A stretch of 64,000 bases of DNA from contig NZ_UGIB01000001.1 of assembly GCF_900451005.1 (NCBI RefSeq), positions 310,001 to 374,000 of the forward strand, read 5' to 3'. The stretch comes from Helicobacter fennelliae (GTDB lineage Bacteria > Campylobacterota > Campylobacteria > Campylobacterales > Helicobacteraceae). The notes beneath the pieces were generated by a model. It was not told where the DNA came from. It saw only the letters and a program-made list of their open reading frames with translations, and did no database searches. Below, in pieces: positions 38,526 through 48,900 of this stretch (position 1 is the first letter of the stretch; each line of letters begins with the position of its first letter). A program made the position numbers and the translations under genes.

Positions 38526-39788
38526 ATGAGAGCGATAGCAATGATGACAAAAAAACTCAGCATAGCAATGCTGCTTTTTACGCATGCAGTCTTTGGGTTT
38601 GAAAGCATTGATGAAGCGTTGAGAAATGGCGTAAGCAAGGGCGATGTGATTTTGTATGGAAATTATGTCGGAATCCAAAAAGGTAGGGCTGTGGAAGTAG
38701 GAAGCCCCACTATGGGATTAGCCAACTACGCTCAACTCACAAATCTAGGCTATTTATTAGGTAACGTCGGACTAAGCTATACTTCTGGATTCTACAAAAA
38801 TTTTAGAGCTGCCATTGGCTTTAGGGCAGTGGCTTCTTTTTATGACGCACACAAAGGATTTCTTGCCCCCACAGGCGGAAGTGGCGATACAAAGGCTGAT
38901 TTTTTCAATCAAAATCAAGCCACAATCGCAGAATCTTTTATTGAATATTTTGATGGCGATACAAGCCTAAAAGGCGGTAGGATAGCCATTGCAAATGATT
39001 GGATAAATACTCTAGGCGATGGAATATGGCTTCGCAATAGATCAATTAAAAACCTTATGCTTGAAGCATTTTGGGTGCATGATTTTGGGCGGATTGATTA
39101 TTATCAAATGACAAGATTCTATAAGCCAAACACCATAGGGCTTTATAATATCGCTGCCAAATACTACATCATCGATGACGCCCTCACAATCAAAGCCTAC
39201 ACATATTTCGCACCACCGATTTTTACAGCTATGGGAGCAAGGCTTGATGGCAAATTTAGTTTTTTAGATTTTGATCTCAAAGGCTATGTAGGCTACGCAT
39301 ATAGCCTTGAACATAGCAACTCTCTTGCCTCAAGCAATCTCATCAACACAGGCAAAGATGGCAATGCCCTATATGCGCAGATTTCTTTTGGGTTGCCAAA
39401 TGTATTTGAAATCGCGGGAGGATATATCCACACAGGCAAAGATTCTGGCTGGGGAAGTTTAGGCATTATGGGTAGTAGCATTGATCCGTTTTTTGTATGG
39501 GGTAGCAAAGCTCTCAAAACCCAACCAAATGCAAATCTCTTATACGCGCTTGTCAAAACAAAAGTAAGTCGCTTTAATTTTCTCATCGCCTATGGCACAA
39601 CCTCTTATGACGCTATTTTGAGTCCGTCAGCGCGCGCCTCTGCTCACCAAAATGAGCTCAATATCGCCTTTGAGATTGGCTTTACACGCAATGTGATTGG
39701 CGTTCTTAATGTGCTAAATACACATCTTGATTCTAGCGGTATTCCAACTCTTACTCAAGTTAATGGTGGATTAAGGCTTGCATTTTAG
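38526..39788 (+). CDS. Opr-family outer-membrane porin
   Basis: 420 residues. Signal peptide to about ...HAVFGF, followed by SIDEALRNGVSKGDVILYGNYV, the usual start of Helicobacter/Campylobacter Opr (OprD-like) porins. Alternating beta-strand pattern throughout; the C-terminus ends in GGLRLAF, with the terminal Phe typical for BAM recognition. ATG 38526 has AAGGAG upstream and is favoured over GTG 38523. Lies between panC and feoB. Substrate unknown. Confidence 0.78.
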   Translation: MRAIAMMTKKLSIAMLLFTHAVFGFESIDEALRNGVSKGDVILYGNYVGIQKGRAVEVGSPTMGLANYAQLTNLGYLLGNVGLSYTSGFYKNFRAAIGFRAVASFYDAHKGFLAPTGGSGDTKADFFNQNQATIAESFIEYFDGDTSLKGGRIAIANDWINTLGDGIWLRNRSIKNLMLEAFWVHDFGRIDYYQMTRFYKPNTIGLYNIAAKYYIIDDALTIKAYTYFAPPIFTAMGARLDGKFSFLDFDLKGYVGYAYSLEHSNSLASSNLINTGKDGNALYAQISFGLPNVFEIAGGYIHTGKDSGWGSLGIMGSSIDPFFVWGSKALKTQPNANLLYALVKTKVSRFNFLIAYGTTSYDAILSPSARASAHQNELNIAFEIGFTRNVIGVLNVLNTHLDSSGIPTLTQVNGGLRLAF

Positions 39789-39800
39789 CTATCCTAAAGA

Positions 39801-39815
39801 TAATAATTAATCTTA
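39801..39815 (+). promoter_or_regulatory. Candidate Fur box upstream of feoB
   Basis: TAATAATTAATCTTA resembles the H. pylori Fur box TAATAATnATTATTA. A TAAAAT -10 candidate follows at 39822-39827. FeoB is a known Fur target in Helicobacter; the site is assigned by resemblance. Confidence 0.5.
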
Positions 39816-39859
39816 ATGCGATAAAATAACGCCATTTTATTTAAGATTCTAGGATTATA

Positions 39860-42028
39860 ATGCAAAAAATAACTGCTGTGCTCGTTGGGCAACCAAATGT
39901 CGGAAAAAGCTCCCTGCTTAATGCCATAAGTGGCTCAAACTTTAAAGTCGGTAATTTTAGTGGCGTAACCATTAGCAAATCACAAGCAACTTTCATCTAC
40001 AAAGATATTGAATTTACCATTATCGATCTGCCCGGCACATACTCGCTCAATGACTATTCACCTGAAGAAAAAATCACAAAAGATTTTTTGCAGACGCGCC
40101 AATATGATGTGATTATTAATGTTGTAGATTCTACAAATCTTGAGCGCAATCTCAGTCTATCAGCGCAGATTCTAGATCTTAGTGCAAAAACAATCCTCGC
40201 GCTTAATATGATCGATGAGGCACAAAAAGAACAAATCCATATCGACATTCACAAGCTCAATACTATCTTAGGAATCCCATGTATCCCCATATCAGCGGAT
40301 AAACACTCAAATATCAGCGCGCTTTTAGACGAAATTATCATTACGCACAATAAGCCATTTTGTGAGCCAAGACGCATTTATTCAGACATTCTAGAATCTC
40401 AAATCAGCTCCATAGAGCAATTTTTATTACAAAAATCTTTTTATGAGCTCAACACCTACCCAAGCCAAGATAACGCACTATCAATGCGCCAAATCGCGAT
40501 TTTGCTCCTCAAGCTTGATCCAAATCTCTATGAGTATATTCACAATAAGCCGTGCTATTCTCAAGTTACACATAAAGTCAATGCCACAATCACGCACATC
40601 GAGCAAGCATATGGCGGGTGCAATATGCGGGCGATTTTTTTTGATGATGCGTTTTCTTTTGGGCATGGAGTCGCGCAAGAAGTCGTGCATTACCCCAAAA
40701 ACCTTATGCAAAACACGCACAAAATAGATTCTATCTTGCTTGATAAATATTGGGGCATTCCTATTTTTTTATTTCTTATGTTTGTGTTATTTGAGCTTAC
40801 TTTTGTCGTTGGCGGGTGGGTGAAAGACCACATAGAAGAAGGCTTTGGCGCGCTTGGAGAAATACTAAGAGAAAGCATTCCTTCAGCGGATTTTGCCTCA
40901 TTGCTTTGTGATGGCATCATCGGTGGCGTTGGCACTATTTTGGCATTTTTGCCACTTATCATCGTGCTATATTTGGGGATCGCACTGCTTGAAGGCACAG
41001 GATATATGGCAAGGGTTGCATTTTTGCTTGATGGTTTGTTTCACAAATTTGGCTTGCATGGCAAAAGCTTCATTCCTCTTGTGGCTGGATTTGGCTGCTC
41101 TGTGCCAGCATATATGGCAGCGCGCACACTCAAAAACCCAAACGAGCGACTCATCACATTATTTGTGATAGGTTTTATGAGTTGTAGCGCAAGATTGCCT
41201 ATTTATGTGCTTTTTGTCGGGGCTTTTTGTCCGCAGCAATACGCCGGCTTGGCATTATTTGGAATCTATTTTTTAGGCACGATTGTTACACTCTTAATGG
41301 CAAAGTTTTTGAATCTTACGATATTTCGCGGATATGAAGAGCCATTTGTCATGGAAATGCCAAAATACCGACTTCCAAATTGGCGGACGATTTGGTTTGG
41401 GATCTACTCAAAAGTGCTGATGTTTCTCAAAAAAGCAGGTGGCTTTATTTTGTTTGGATCTATGCTTATTTGGTTTGCCTCTCAATACCCCAAAAATCCA
41501 GCCCTCCAGCAAGAATACGACACTAGAATCCAAGCTGTGCAAAACTCAAACCTTGATGATGTCAAAAAACAACAAGAAATTTGGTTTCTCACCAACGAGC
41601 ATAATGAGCAATTCCTCAAGCAAACCTACTCAGGCAGAATCGGGCAGGCGATTATGCCATTTTTTGCGCCTATGGATTTTGATTGGCGATTGTCAATCTC
41701 GCTTGTCGCTGGATTTGCCGCAAAAGAAGTTGTCGTCTCAACACTTGGAATCTTGTATGCGCTAGGCGATGAGACAGATGAGCATTCACTCTCGCTCCAA
41801 AAAAATCTCAAAGACACAATCTCGCTTTCATCAGCGGTTGCATTTATCGTGTTTGTGATGTTTTATATTCCTTGTTTTGCAGCGACAATCACTTTTGGTA
41901 GAGAAGCTGGTGGAATGAAATTTGTCGCGTATTTGTTTATTTTTACCACCGCAGTGGCGTATATTTTCTCACTTTTGGCGTATTATTTGACGCAGTTTTT
42001 TTATTCGCATCTTATGTATTTTTTCTAG
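39860..42028 (+). CDS. feoB: Ferrous iron transporter FeoB
   Basis: Inner-membrane Fe2+ uptake, 722 residues. The N-terminal G domain has GQPNVGKS at residues 10-17 and DLPGTYSL. A helical GDI region follows, then two Gate domains with polytopic helices, including GFGCSVPAYMAART and the later AAKEVVVSTLGILYA. No feoA is adjacent. The stop TAG is part of TAGATTCTAGAATCT. A Fur-box-like site precedes it. Confidence 0.96.
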   Translation: MQKITAVLVGQPNVGKSSLLNAISGSNFKVGNFSGVTISKSQATFIYKDIEFTIIDLPGTYSLNDYSPEEKITKDFLQTRQYDVIINVVDSTNLERNLSLSAQILDLSAKTILALNMIDEAQKEQIHIDIHKLNTILGIPCIPISADKHSNISALLDEIIITHNKPFCEPRRIYSDILESQISSIEQFLLQKSFYELNTYPSQDNALSMRQIAILLLKLDPNLYEYIHNKPCYSQVTHKVNATITHIEQAYGGCNMRAIFFDDAFSFGHGVAQEVVHYPKNLMQNTHKIDSILLDKYWGIPIFLFLMFVLFELTFVVGGWVKDHIEEGFGALGEILRESIPSADFASLLCDGIIGGVGTILAFLPLIIVLYLGIALLEGTGYMARVAFLLDGLFHKFGLHGKSFIPLVAGFGCSVPAYMAARTLKNPNERLITLFVIGFMSCSARLPIYVLFVGAFCPQQYAGLALFGIYFLGTIVTLLMAKFLNLTIFRGYEEPFVMEMPKYRLPNWRTIWFGIYSKVLMFLKKAGGFILFGSMLIWFASQYPKNPALQQEYDTRIQAVQNSNLDDVKKQQEIWFLTNEHNEQFLKQTYSGRIGQAIMPFFAPMDFDWRLSISLVAGFAAKEVVVSTLGILYALGDETDEHSLSLQKNLKDTISLSSAVAFIVFVMFYIPCFAATITFGREAGGMKFVAYLFIFTTAVAYIFSLLAYYLTQFFYSHLMYFF

Positions 42029-42160
42029 ATTCTAGAATCTAAAATAGATTCTGGTTTGATTCTTTGGATTCTTCGCTAATGCTTAAGACATGACGGGTAA
42101 GAGTGCGTCAAAACAATATAGAATCTAGAATCTAATTTACATATTTACATAAAATCCAAA

Positions 42161-42360
42161 TTCTCTCTTTTTTGCTATGCAACTCTAGGGCTTTGCTTGA
42201 GAAGCCATATTTCAGGGAGTTTGAAATTTTTAGCCTGCGATGAACTTTTATGTTACACTTTTTTGTGTTTTTGCTTGTCTAAAATTTCTACACAACCCTG
42301 ACTAAATCTACCTAAAAATAGAGGATTTCTTAATGTGCCATTGCGGTTTGCATAGAATTT
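42161..42360 (+). repeat. Intergenic repeat family A, copy 3 (long form)
   Basis: Includes the optional segment CTATGCAACTCTAGGGCTTT and the shared core TTTGAAATTTTTAGCCTGCG. Nearly identical to 49520-49720. Confidence 0.85.
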
Positions 42361-42414
42361 AAAACTTGTCATTAGCTTATAGCGAGTAAAACAAACAAAG
42401 AATCCATAAAAATC

Positions 42415-42611
42415 GTCATTGCGAGCAGTTGCAAAACTGCGTGGCAATCCATAGAATCCACTTTTGATTTTTGGATTCTAGAATCTAGATTCTCTTTTGC
42501 TTCGTCCTATCGTCCTCGCAATTGATTGGGCAGGTTTGTCATTGCGAGGACGATAGGACGAAGCAATCTAGTCAAAAGGATTGCCGCAACCCTAAGGGGC
42601 TTCGCAATGAC
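42415..42611 (+). repeat. GTCATTGCGAG hairpin repeats (family B)
   Basis: The unit at 42415-42451 has inner stem GCAGTT/AACTGC. An inverted unit at about 42577-42611 has inner stem AGCCC/GGGTT (with one G-T pair). Between them are inverted GTCCTATCGTCCTCGCAAT sequences. Confidence 0.8.
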
Positions 42612-42855
42612 GACAAAAATAACATAGAATTTTAGTAGAATCTATGCAAACACAATGGCCCACAAAGAAATTCTCTATTTTTAGCTTATTTTTGTAGTTT
42701 TGAAAGCTTTGGCGCAAGAGAAAACCAAGTGAGTCACACTATATCGTGCGTCGCCAAAATAACACAAGATAAAGCCAAACGAAGCAATCTGCAAAAAGAG
42801 GGGATTTAGATTTATGAAAACTAGAATCTACCCGTAAGCTTACAATCTAATAACC

Positions 42856-43056
42856 CTAAAACTCAAAATCCCCTTCTTGTCCCTTATTCATACTTCTATA
42901 TACAGCATTCACATAGCTTTTTCTGACTCCACAGCCAAGCAGTTCTTCGCATTTGAGGCAAGAATCTACATTTTTGCTTTTTTGGCAGTTTTGCAGTTTT
43001 GCACTCTCTTCTTCTAGGATTTGCTCAAACATATCTTTATCATTTTGATGACTCAT
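42856..43056 (-). CDS. Small conserved Cys-containing protein
   Basis: 66 residues: acidic N-terminus, then CLKCEELLGCGVRKSYVNAVY and an acidic C-terminus GQEGDFEF. Four Cys in all, two as CxxC. AAGGAG lies about 7 nt before the ATG and the gene starts 15 bp after the fbp stop, so it is real and probably cotranscribed. Similar small proteins are conserved in Campylobacterales; function unknown. Metal binding by the Cys residues is only a guess. Confidence 0.8.
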   Translation of the reverse strand: MSHQNDKDMFEQILEEESAKLQNCQKSKNVDSCLKCEELLGCGVRKSYVNAVYRSMNKGQEGDFEF

Positions 43057-43071
43057 GCGCTCTCCTTAATA

Positions 43072-43920
43072 TTATTTTTTCGCTTCATCATAGCCCAGAG
43101 CTGCCCTTACTTGCGCGATCTCATCTTTGCTTCCAAAGTAGCACTCCATTGTGTCATGCAAATTTAAACATGCAGAATCTAAGATTCTGCCATTTGTGCT
43201 AATCGCCTCTCCACCGGCTTTTTCATAGATAAATGCAAATGGATACACTTCAAAAAGTTTGCGTAATTTTCCATTTGGCGCATCACTTGTAGCAGGATAG
43301 CTAAAAATCCCTCCACCTTTGATGAGAATCTGATGCAAATCCGGCACCATTCCCCCAGAATAGCGCAAACGATACCCTGCTGCAAAAAACGATTCTACTA
43401 AGGCTTTATGTGTTGGCGACCAATTTTTTTGCGTGCCACCGGGCGCGTTTATTTTGCCTTTTTGCTGAAGCTTGATTTGAGGTTTGAGAATCCAGCTTTT
43501 GCCATCATAAAAATAATGCTCCACCACATTTGAAGCAAACACCAGCTCTAGCCTTGGACCATACACGATATAGCTAGCACCCACAAGGTTTTTTGTCTCA
43601 AAGCTCTCTTTATAAATCCCAAAAATACTCCCCACACTCAAATCACTATCAAACAAGCTTGATCCATCAAGCGGATCATAGGCTACCAAAAATGTGCCTT
43701 TTTCTTTATAAATCGCCTCTTGCTTCTCCTCGCTACACACGCCTTTGACAGAATCTAAACCCAGCATTTTTTCCTCTATCAATCTATCTGCTTTCACATC
43801 GATAGCAAGCTGCGAATCCCCACTTGAATTTGTTGTCGCAAGGTAGTTTGTATTATCTGTTTGTAACGCGCTAGATAGGGCTATGGCGCATTCTTGTATG
43901 GCGGTTAAAATCTCTTGCAT
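43072..43920 (-). CDS. fbp: Fructose-1,6-bisphosphatase class I
   Basis: Gluconeogenic phosphatase, 282 residues. The metal site is in AYDPLDGSSLFDSDLSVGSIFGIY. YSGGMVPDLHQILIKGGG and AGGEAIS are also present. GAGGTG precedes the ATG. Divergent from rpe, as in H. pylori, which places two sugar-phosphate enzymes back to back. Confidence 0.95.
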   Translation of the reverse strand: MQEILTAIQECAIALSSALQTDNTNYLATTNSSGDSQLAIDVKADRLIEEKMLGLDSVKGVCSEEKQEAIYKEKGTFLVAYDPLDGSSLFDSDLSVGSIFGIYKESFETKNLVGASYIVYGPRLELVFASNVVEHYFYDGKSWILKPQIKLQQKGKINAPGGTQKNWSPTHKALVESFFAAGYRLRYSGGMVPDLHQILIKGGGIFSYPATSDAPNGKLRKLFEVYPFAFIYEKAGGEAISTNGRILDSACLNLHDTMECYFGSKDEIAQVRAALGYDEAKK

Positions 43921-44050
43921 TTGACACCTCGTTTTCTTTGTTAGTTATTTTTACTTGTTGCGTTTAATTATATTCTTACTTGAATTATGATACGCTTTAA
44001 GTTTTAAATTTAGACAAATTTTGAATGATTCAATGTTTAAGGGTTGAGAT

Positions 44051-44689
44051 ATGCTTGTTGCGCCGAGTATTTTATCAGCAAATTTTTTGGAATTAGGAAA
44101 AGAAGTAGAATCTATCTGCAAGGCAGGGGCGGATTTTGTGCATTTAGACATTATGGACGGGCATTTTGTCCCAAATCTCACCTTTGGAATGCCTATCCTC
44201 TCTCAAGTCGCCAAAGTCGCTACAAAACCACTTGATATACACCTTATGGTCGAAAATGTTGATTTTTTTGTGGATTATTTTTTGCCACTTAAGCCTCGCT
44301 TTGTAAGCGTGCATATCGAGGAAGTCAAACATCTTCACAGGACAATTAGCCACATTAGATCTCAAGGCTCATCGCCTGCTATCGTGCTTAATCCCCACAC
44401 AAGCGAACAGGAATTACAATACATTATCCAAGATGTTGATATGGTGCTACTTATGAGTGTAAATCCCGGATTTGGCGGGCAGAGCTTCATCTCAAGTGTG
44501 ATCCCAAAAGCGCAGAATCTCAAAAATCTTATCCTCCAAAAAAACCCACAATGCCTTATCGAAGTCGATGGCGGAGTCAATGATACAAATATCCTTGCGC
44601 TTAAAAATGCAGGCGTTGATATTGTTGTAGCAGGAAGCTTTATCTTTGACGCAAACGACTACAAAAAAGCGATAGATTCTCTCAAATAA
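44051..44689 (+). CDS. rpe: Ribulose-phosphate 3-epimerase
   Basis: Pentose-phosphate pathway TIM-barrel epimerase, 212 residues. VAPSILSANF, the metal-binding HLDIMDGHFVPNLTFG, DIHLMVE, SVNPGFGGQSF and EVDGGVND are all present. Overlaps the next gene by TAATG. Confidence 0.97.
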   Translation: MLVAPSILSANFLELGKEVESICKAGADFVHLDIMDGHFVPNLTFGMPILSQVAKVATKPLDIHLMVENVDFFVDYFLPLKPRFVSVHIEEVKHLHRTISHIRSQGSSPAIVLNPHTSEQELQYIIQDVDMVLLMSVNPGFGGQSFISSVIPKAQNLKNLILQKNPQCLIEVDGGVNDTNILALKNAGVDIVVAGSFIFDANDYKKAIDSLK

Positions 44690-45465
44690 TGGCACAAGCA
44701 CACCATCATATATTTAAAAGGCTGTATGAAAACCCAATCTCAAAAGAGGAGTTTTTTGGGTTTTTGGAGACGCTCAAAAACACAGAATCCCAAGAATCTC
44801 CGCAAACCCAAATCGAACTCCTCAAAGCCAAAGGCTTTCCGCTGTATGAGGATAATGATTGTTTTGGATTGCAAACCAAAAACACGTCACTTCATAAGCA
44901 AAAATTTTGCTTTGTGGATATTGAGACGACAGGTGCGCGCCCCAAAGAAGCGCAAATCATTGAAATTGGAGCGATTTTATATCAAGACGGAAAGATTCTT
45001 GATCGCTTTGATGAGCTTATATTTGCGCCATTTGTGCCAGAGATAATCACCCAAATCACCCAAATCACAACAGATATGCTTACAAACGCAAGGCAAGCCC
45101 ACCAAGTGCTAAGAGAGTTTAAGGAATTTTTGGGCGATAGTGTATTTGTCGCGCATAATGTCGGCTTTGATTATAGCTTTGTAAGCTATGCAATGGAGAG
45201 CGAACATCTAGGCGAACTGCTTAATCCAAAGCTTTGCACAATCGATCTTGCAAGACGCACGATTTTATCCAAACGTTATTCATTGCAATACCTCAATGAA
45301 TTTTTGGGGATTAACACCTCTATCGCACACCGCGCGTATGCTGATGCGCTCACCGCGCTAGAGATTTTCAAAATCTCAACCCTTTGCCTGCCACATTACA
45401 TTACTACAACGCAAGATCTCATTGATTTTTCAAAGCATTCAGAATCTAAAATCAAGCTACGATGA
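44689..45465 (+). CDS. DnaQ-like 3'-5' exonuclease
   Basis: 258 residues. The DEDDh exonuclease motifs are visible: Exo I FVDIETTG (Asp77, Glu79), Exo II NVGFDYSF, and Exo III HRAYADALT. An N-terminal 70-residue extension with helical character precedes the nuclease. In H. pylori a similar gene follows rpe and is labelled DNA polymerase III epsilon. Whether it is the proofreading subunit or a general exonuclease is not decided. Translationally coupled to rpe. Confidence 0.88.
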   Translation: MAQAHHHIFKRLYENPISKEEFFGFLETLKNTESQESPQTQIELLKAKGFPLYEDNDCFGLQTKNTSLHKQKFCFVDIETTGARPKEAQIIEIGAILYQDGKILDRFDELIFAPFVPEIITQITQITTDMLTNARQAHQVLREFKEFLGDSVFVAHNVGFDYSFVSYAMESEHLGELLNPKLCTIDLARRTILSKRYSLQYLNEFLGINTSIAHRAYADALTALEIFKISTLCLPHYITTTQDLIDFSKHSESKIKLR

Positions 45466-45575
45466 ATGCTTATGCTGCACTTTTTTGTGTTTTTGCTTGC
45501 CTAAAAATTTCTACACAATCCTGACTAAATCCGTCTAAAAATAGAGGATTTCTTAATGCTTGCTTGTGTTTGACA
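45466..45575 (+). repeat. Intergenic repeat family A, 5'-truncated copy
   Basis: Lacks the first 60 bp or so of the family. The TGA stop of the dnaQ-like gene (ACG ATG A) falls inside the shared GATGAA word, so the gene end seems to have been formed by the repeat. Confidence 0.75.
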
Positions 45576-45636
45576 TAACGTTTTTGTCGTCATTACTTGA
45601 GCGAGTGAGACGAACAAAGAATCTAGATTCTAAATC

Positions 45637-45765
45637 GTCATTGCGAGACTTCTGCTAGGAAGTCGTGGCAATCTATTTGACTGGATTGCCTCGTCCTATC
45701 GTCCTCGCAATTGAGGGAGTAGGCTTGTCATTGCGAGCAAGGTTTATCCTTGCGTGGCAATCTAT
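45637..45765 (+). repeat. Two GTCATTGCGAG hairpin repeats (family B)
   Basis: The unit at 45637-45675 has inner stem GACTTC/GAAGTC. The unit at 45727-45765 has inner stem GCAAGG/CCTTGC. Same arms as elsewhere. Confidence 0.85.
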
Positions 45766-45844
45766 AAGAATCCACTTTTGATTTTTGGATTCTAGATTCT
45801 ATCATTAAACACTGCTTTGTTCTTAATAATTAAACAAAAAAGAG

Positions 45845-45850
45845 TAAAAT
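45845..45850 (+). promoter_or_regulatory. Candidate -10 element of the autotransporter gene
   Basis: TAAAAT in AGAGTAAAATGCC, 57 bp before the chosen ATG and after the repeat block. Confidence 0.35.
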
Positions 45851-45906
45851 GCCTCCTCACAACAAATACAATTTACGAAATGTTAACACAAGGGGGATTG
45901 TGTGTA

Positions 45907-48900
45907 ATGCGTGGGAATGTAATGTATAGAATAAAATTTTCTTTGATTATCTCAAGCCTTATGTTTGTGTTTTTGTCTGCGGATACTGATATTACAAATG
46001 ATGTCTATAATCTTTCAAATAAGACCAGCGACAACACGGGTAATTTTTATATAGAAAATAAAAGAACCTATAATACTCGGCCTAAAAATTTTACCCAAAC
46101 ATACGCAAATGGCACACTTATTTTTGGTAATAAACAAAAACAAGTCGGAAATGGAAATATTCATTTTGGAGGAAGTGGTTGGCAAGGTGGTTTAATAGGA
46201 TATATTGGAGCAACTTTCAAAGCTAAAGAAGTCTATCTCACAGGCACTCTAGGAGCTGGCAATAGTTTTGAGACAGGAGGTGGAGCCGCTTTTACATTTA
46301 ATGCCACAGAGAATCTAACAGCCGATACCTTCACTCTTAATCTTAATATTGCTGGCACGCAAAATAACCACTTCAAAGCCACAGGGCAAACTATCACTTT
46401 CAAAAATTCCACACTCAATGCTGATCATAATGGCTTTACACTTGATATGAAAACAACAGGCGGGGATATGAGCTTTGATAATACAAAAGTAAGCTTTGGG
46501 GGAATGGTAACGCTCAATTCTGCTGGGAATCTTAATTTTACAAATCAATCATCTTTAGCTTCAAGAGGTAATGTGATTGATATAAAAGCTACAAATGACA
46601 TTATTTTTGATGATAAAAGCTCACTTACAGTCCAATCAGGCGGATTAACTACTGATGCGTATATCAACTTTGAGGCTAAAAATATCACTCTACACAACAT
46701 AAACATCACAGCCACGCAAGGAAAAGCACAAGTTAATTTCAAAGCAAGCGATAAACTTGATATAAATAAGTTAAATTTAAATTTTGATCTTATCACTGCT
46801 GCTAGTTATTCTAATGCGATATTTGAAGGCAAAACTATCAATATCAAAAACTCTTCGCTCAAAACAACTCCCGGTGCTTCTACAAAAAACGCAAATATTT
46901 CTTTTAAAGCACAAGGTGATATAACGCTTGATAATGTAGATATTAACACACATTTAGGCACTTCTGGAAATGGAGGCAGAGTGGATTTTGTAGCCCAAAA
47001 TCTAAAACATACAGGAACTATTGTAATAGGGAGAGATGGCACAGGCACTAGTGATGAATTTCTTGATTCTGGTATTTGGGGTGCAGTTGTGGATTTTAGC
47101 AAGGTTAGCGGTGTGGTAAGTATCGGTAATCTAAAAGCACGAAAGGGTGTTGTGCATCTCAATAAAGACTTTTCAGCTTCAAGTTTAGAAATTCGTCGCA
47201 CCACAGGCAATCCTACGACAGATTTTGATATGCCAGAGGGAGGAAGTGCGAAATTTGGTAGCATAAACGTGGAAGCTGGGGGAGGAAGCGGGAGTGGGCA
47301 TAATGCGAGCTTGCAGTTTAATAAAGATAGATTTATGGCTAATACGACATTGACGATTGGCACTCTCAAACTTGGCAAAATAGCTGGATTCTACGCTTCA
47401 AATATAGAGACTTCCAATATCCAAAACCTCATACTCGATCATAACGCACGAGCAGAATTTTATAAACTCAACATTATCAATAACGGCTCAATAGAGATGA
47501 ATGCTACAAGCAGCATTGGTTTGAGCTATTTTGATGTAAAAGTCAATCAATCAAACAATAGCGTCAATAACTATGGAAAGCCAATCCTTTATATCACACA
47601 TGCTGGTAAGAATCTAAGCAATCTCACAATAGAAGGAAATAAAACCTATCGCTTCATTGACGCAATGGAAATTAAATATATTTTCACCACAGCAAGTGGA
47701 AATACACAAACTTTTCATTGTGGAGATTCTGGCACACAAGAGCAATGTGATTACATCAAAAACTCTATTGCTATTTATGAGGGAGCAAAGGGTGAGCCAA
47801 CAATAAATGCTGATGGAAGTATTGATTATACACAAAGTAGGGTTGATCTTGCCAAACTTCAAGCCAAACTTCAAGCAGGACTCAATAATATTGGATTGCG
47901 ATATGAAAAGGTTGTAGATTATAGCACCATAGGTATAAAGATCTTAGGAAATAATCCAGATAATCCTTATGATATTAATGATATACGTTACTACATTTGG
48001 CAAAAGGGTGGAAAGAGTAGAGGTGATGAATATGTCGCTAAAATCGCAGCAATCTCTCCAACCACAGCAAGACAAGAAACAATCACCCAAACACAAAACG
48101 GACAAGTTGTCTATACCAAATATGATGAGCAAAAAAAAGAACAAGTTGTGTGTAGGGATAATACTGCTGGCTGCTCTGCGCATCAAGTTGAGACTTCAAA
48201 CTCTGATATATTCAAATGGCTTCAATTTGTAAGTATCCACTCAAGAGGAATCACTTTCACTGGCACAAATATTATGGATTATGATATAGGATTTTTTGAA
48301 CATACTGCTACACAGCTTTATAATACCCTAGAACAACTCTCCTCCACAGAGCGCAAAAGCTCTACCGCAGAAGCCACAAAGCTTGCAGCAGACATTGCCA
48401 AAATCCAACGACTTGTCAAACTCTCACGAGTTGATTCTTATGATAATGGTATAAAGTTTGCCTCACTTATGCAAAACAAAAAGCGCGCACATTATGCTAA
48501 CAACTCTAGCACACGATCAGATATTGAAGATGTAACACTTGATCCAGCATATTTATATAAATTCTCAAACCGCCATACTTATGCTAATAATATCTGGGCA
48601 AATGCCATTGGCTCTGCAAGCTTTATTAGTAATGGCTATGGTGCATTATATGGACTTAATGTAGGCTATGATAGGTTTTTAAATCTTGGAGAAAATGGAC
48701 TTATACTTGGAGTGTTTGCAGCATATGGATATGGGACATATACAGCTGATCTTATCAAAAACAATAGCCATAATGTCAATAGCGGAATCTACTCAAGAGC
48801 AATTATTAAAAATCACGAATTTGACTTTAATGCTGGATATACAATTGGTATGAATAATGAAGATATTAATGCGCGTGAGAATATTTGGCTCTCACAATTA

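Larger units (their letters stand above)
42029..42855. other. Repeat-filled intergenic region between convergent genes
   Basis: These 827 bases after feoB hold AGAATCTAGATTCT palindromes, family A copy 3, family B hairpins, and a diverged version of the block in the 249-bp repeat (around 42690-42800: GTGAGTC, CGTGCGTCGC, GAAGCAATC). No gene is supported. Confidence 0.85.
45466..45844. other. Repeat-filled intergenic region
   Basis: Spacer before the autotransporter gene. It holds a partial family A copy (45466-45575) beginning directly at the dnaQ-like stop codon, then two family B hairpins, then an AGATTCT motif. Confidence 0.8.

Noticed and set aside
42253..42447. Minus-strand 64-codon frame
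   Set aside because: Translation of repeat DNA, as above; start lies in a family B hairpin.
46806..47378. Minus-strand 190-codon frame opposite the autotransporter
   Set aside because: Antisense shadow of a repetitive passenger domain; no RBS or family features.
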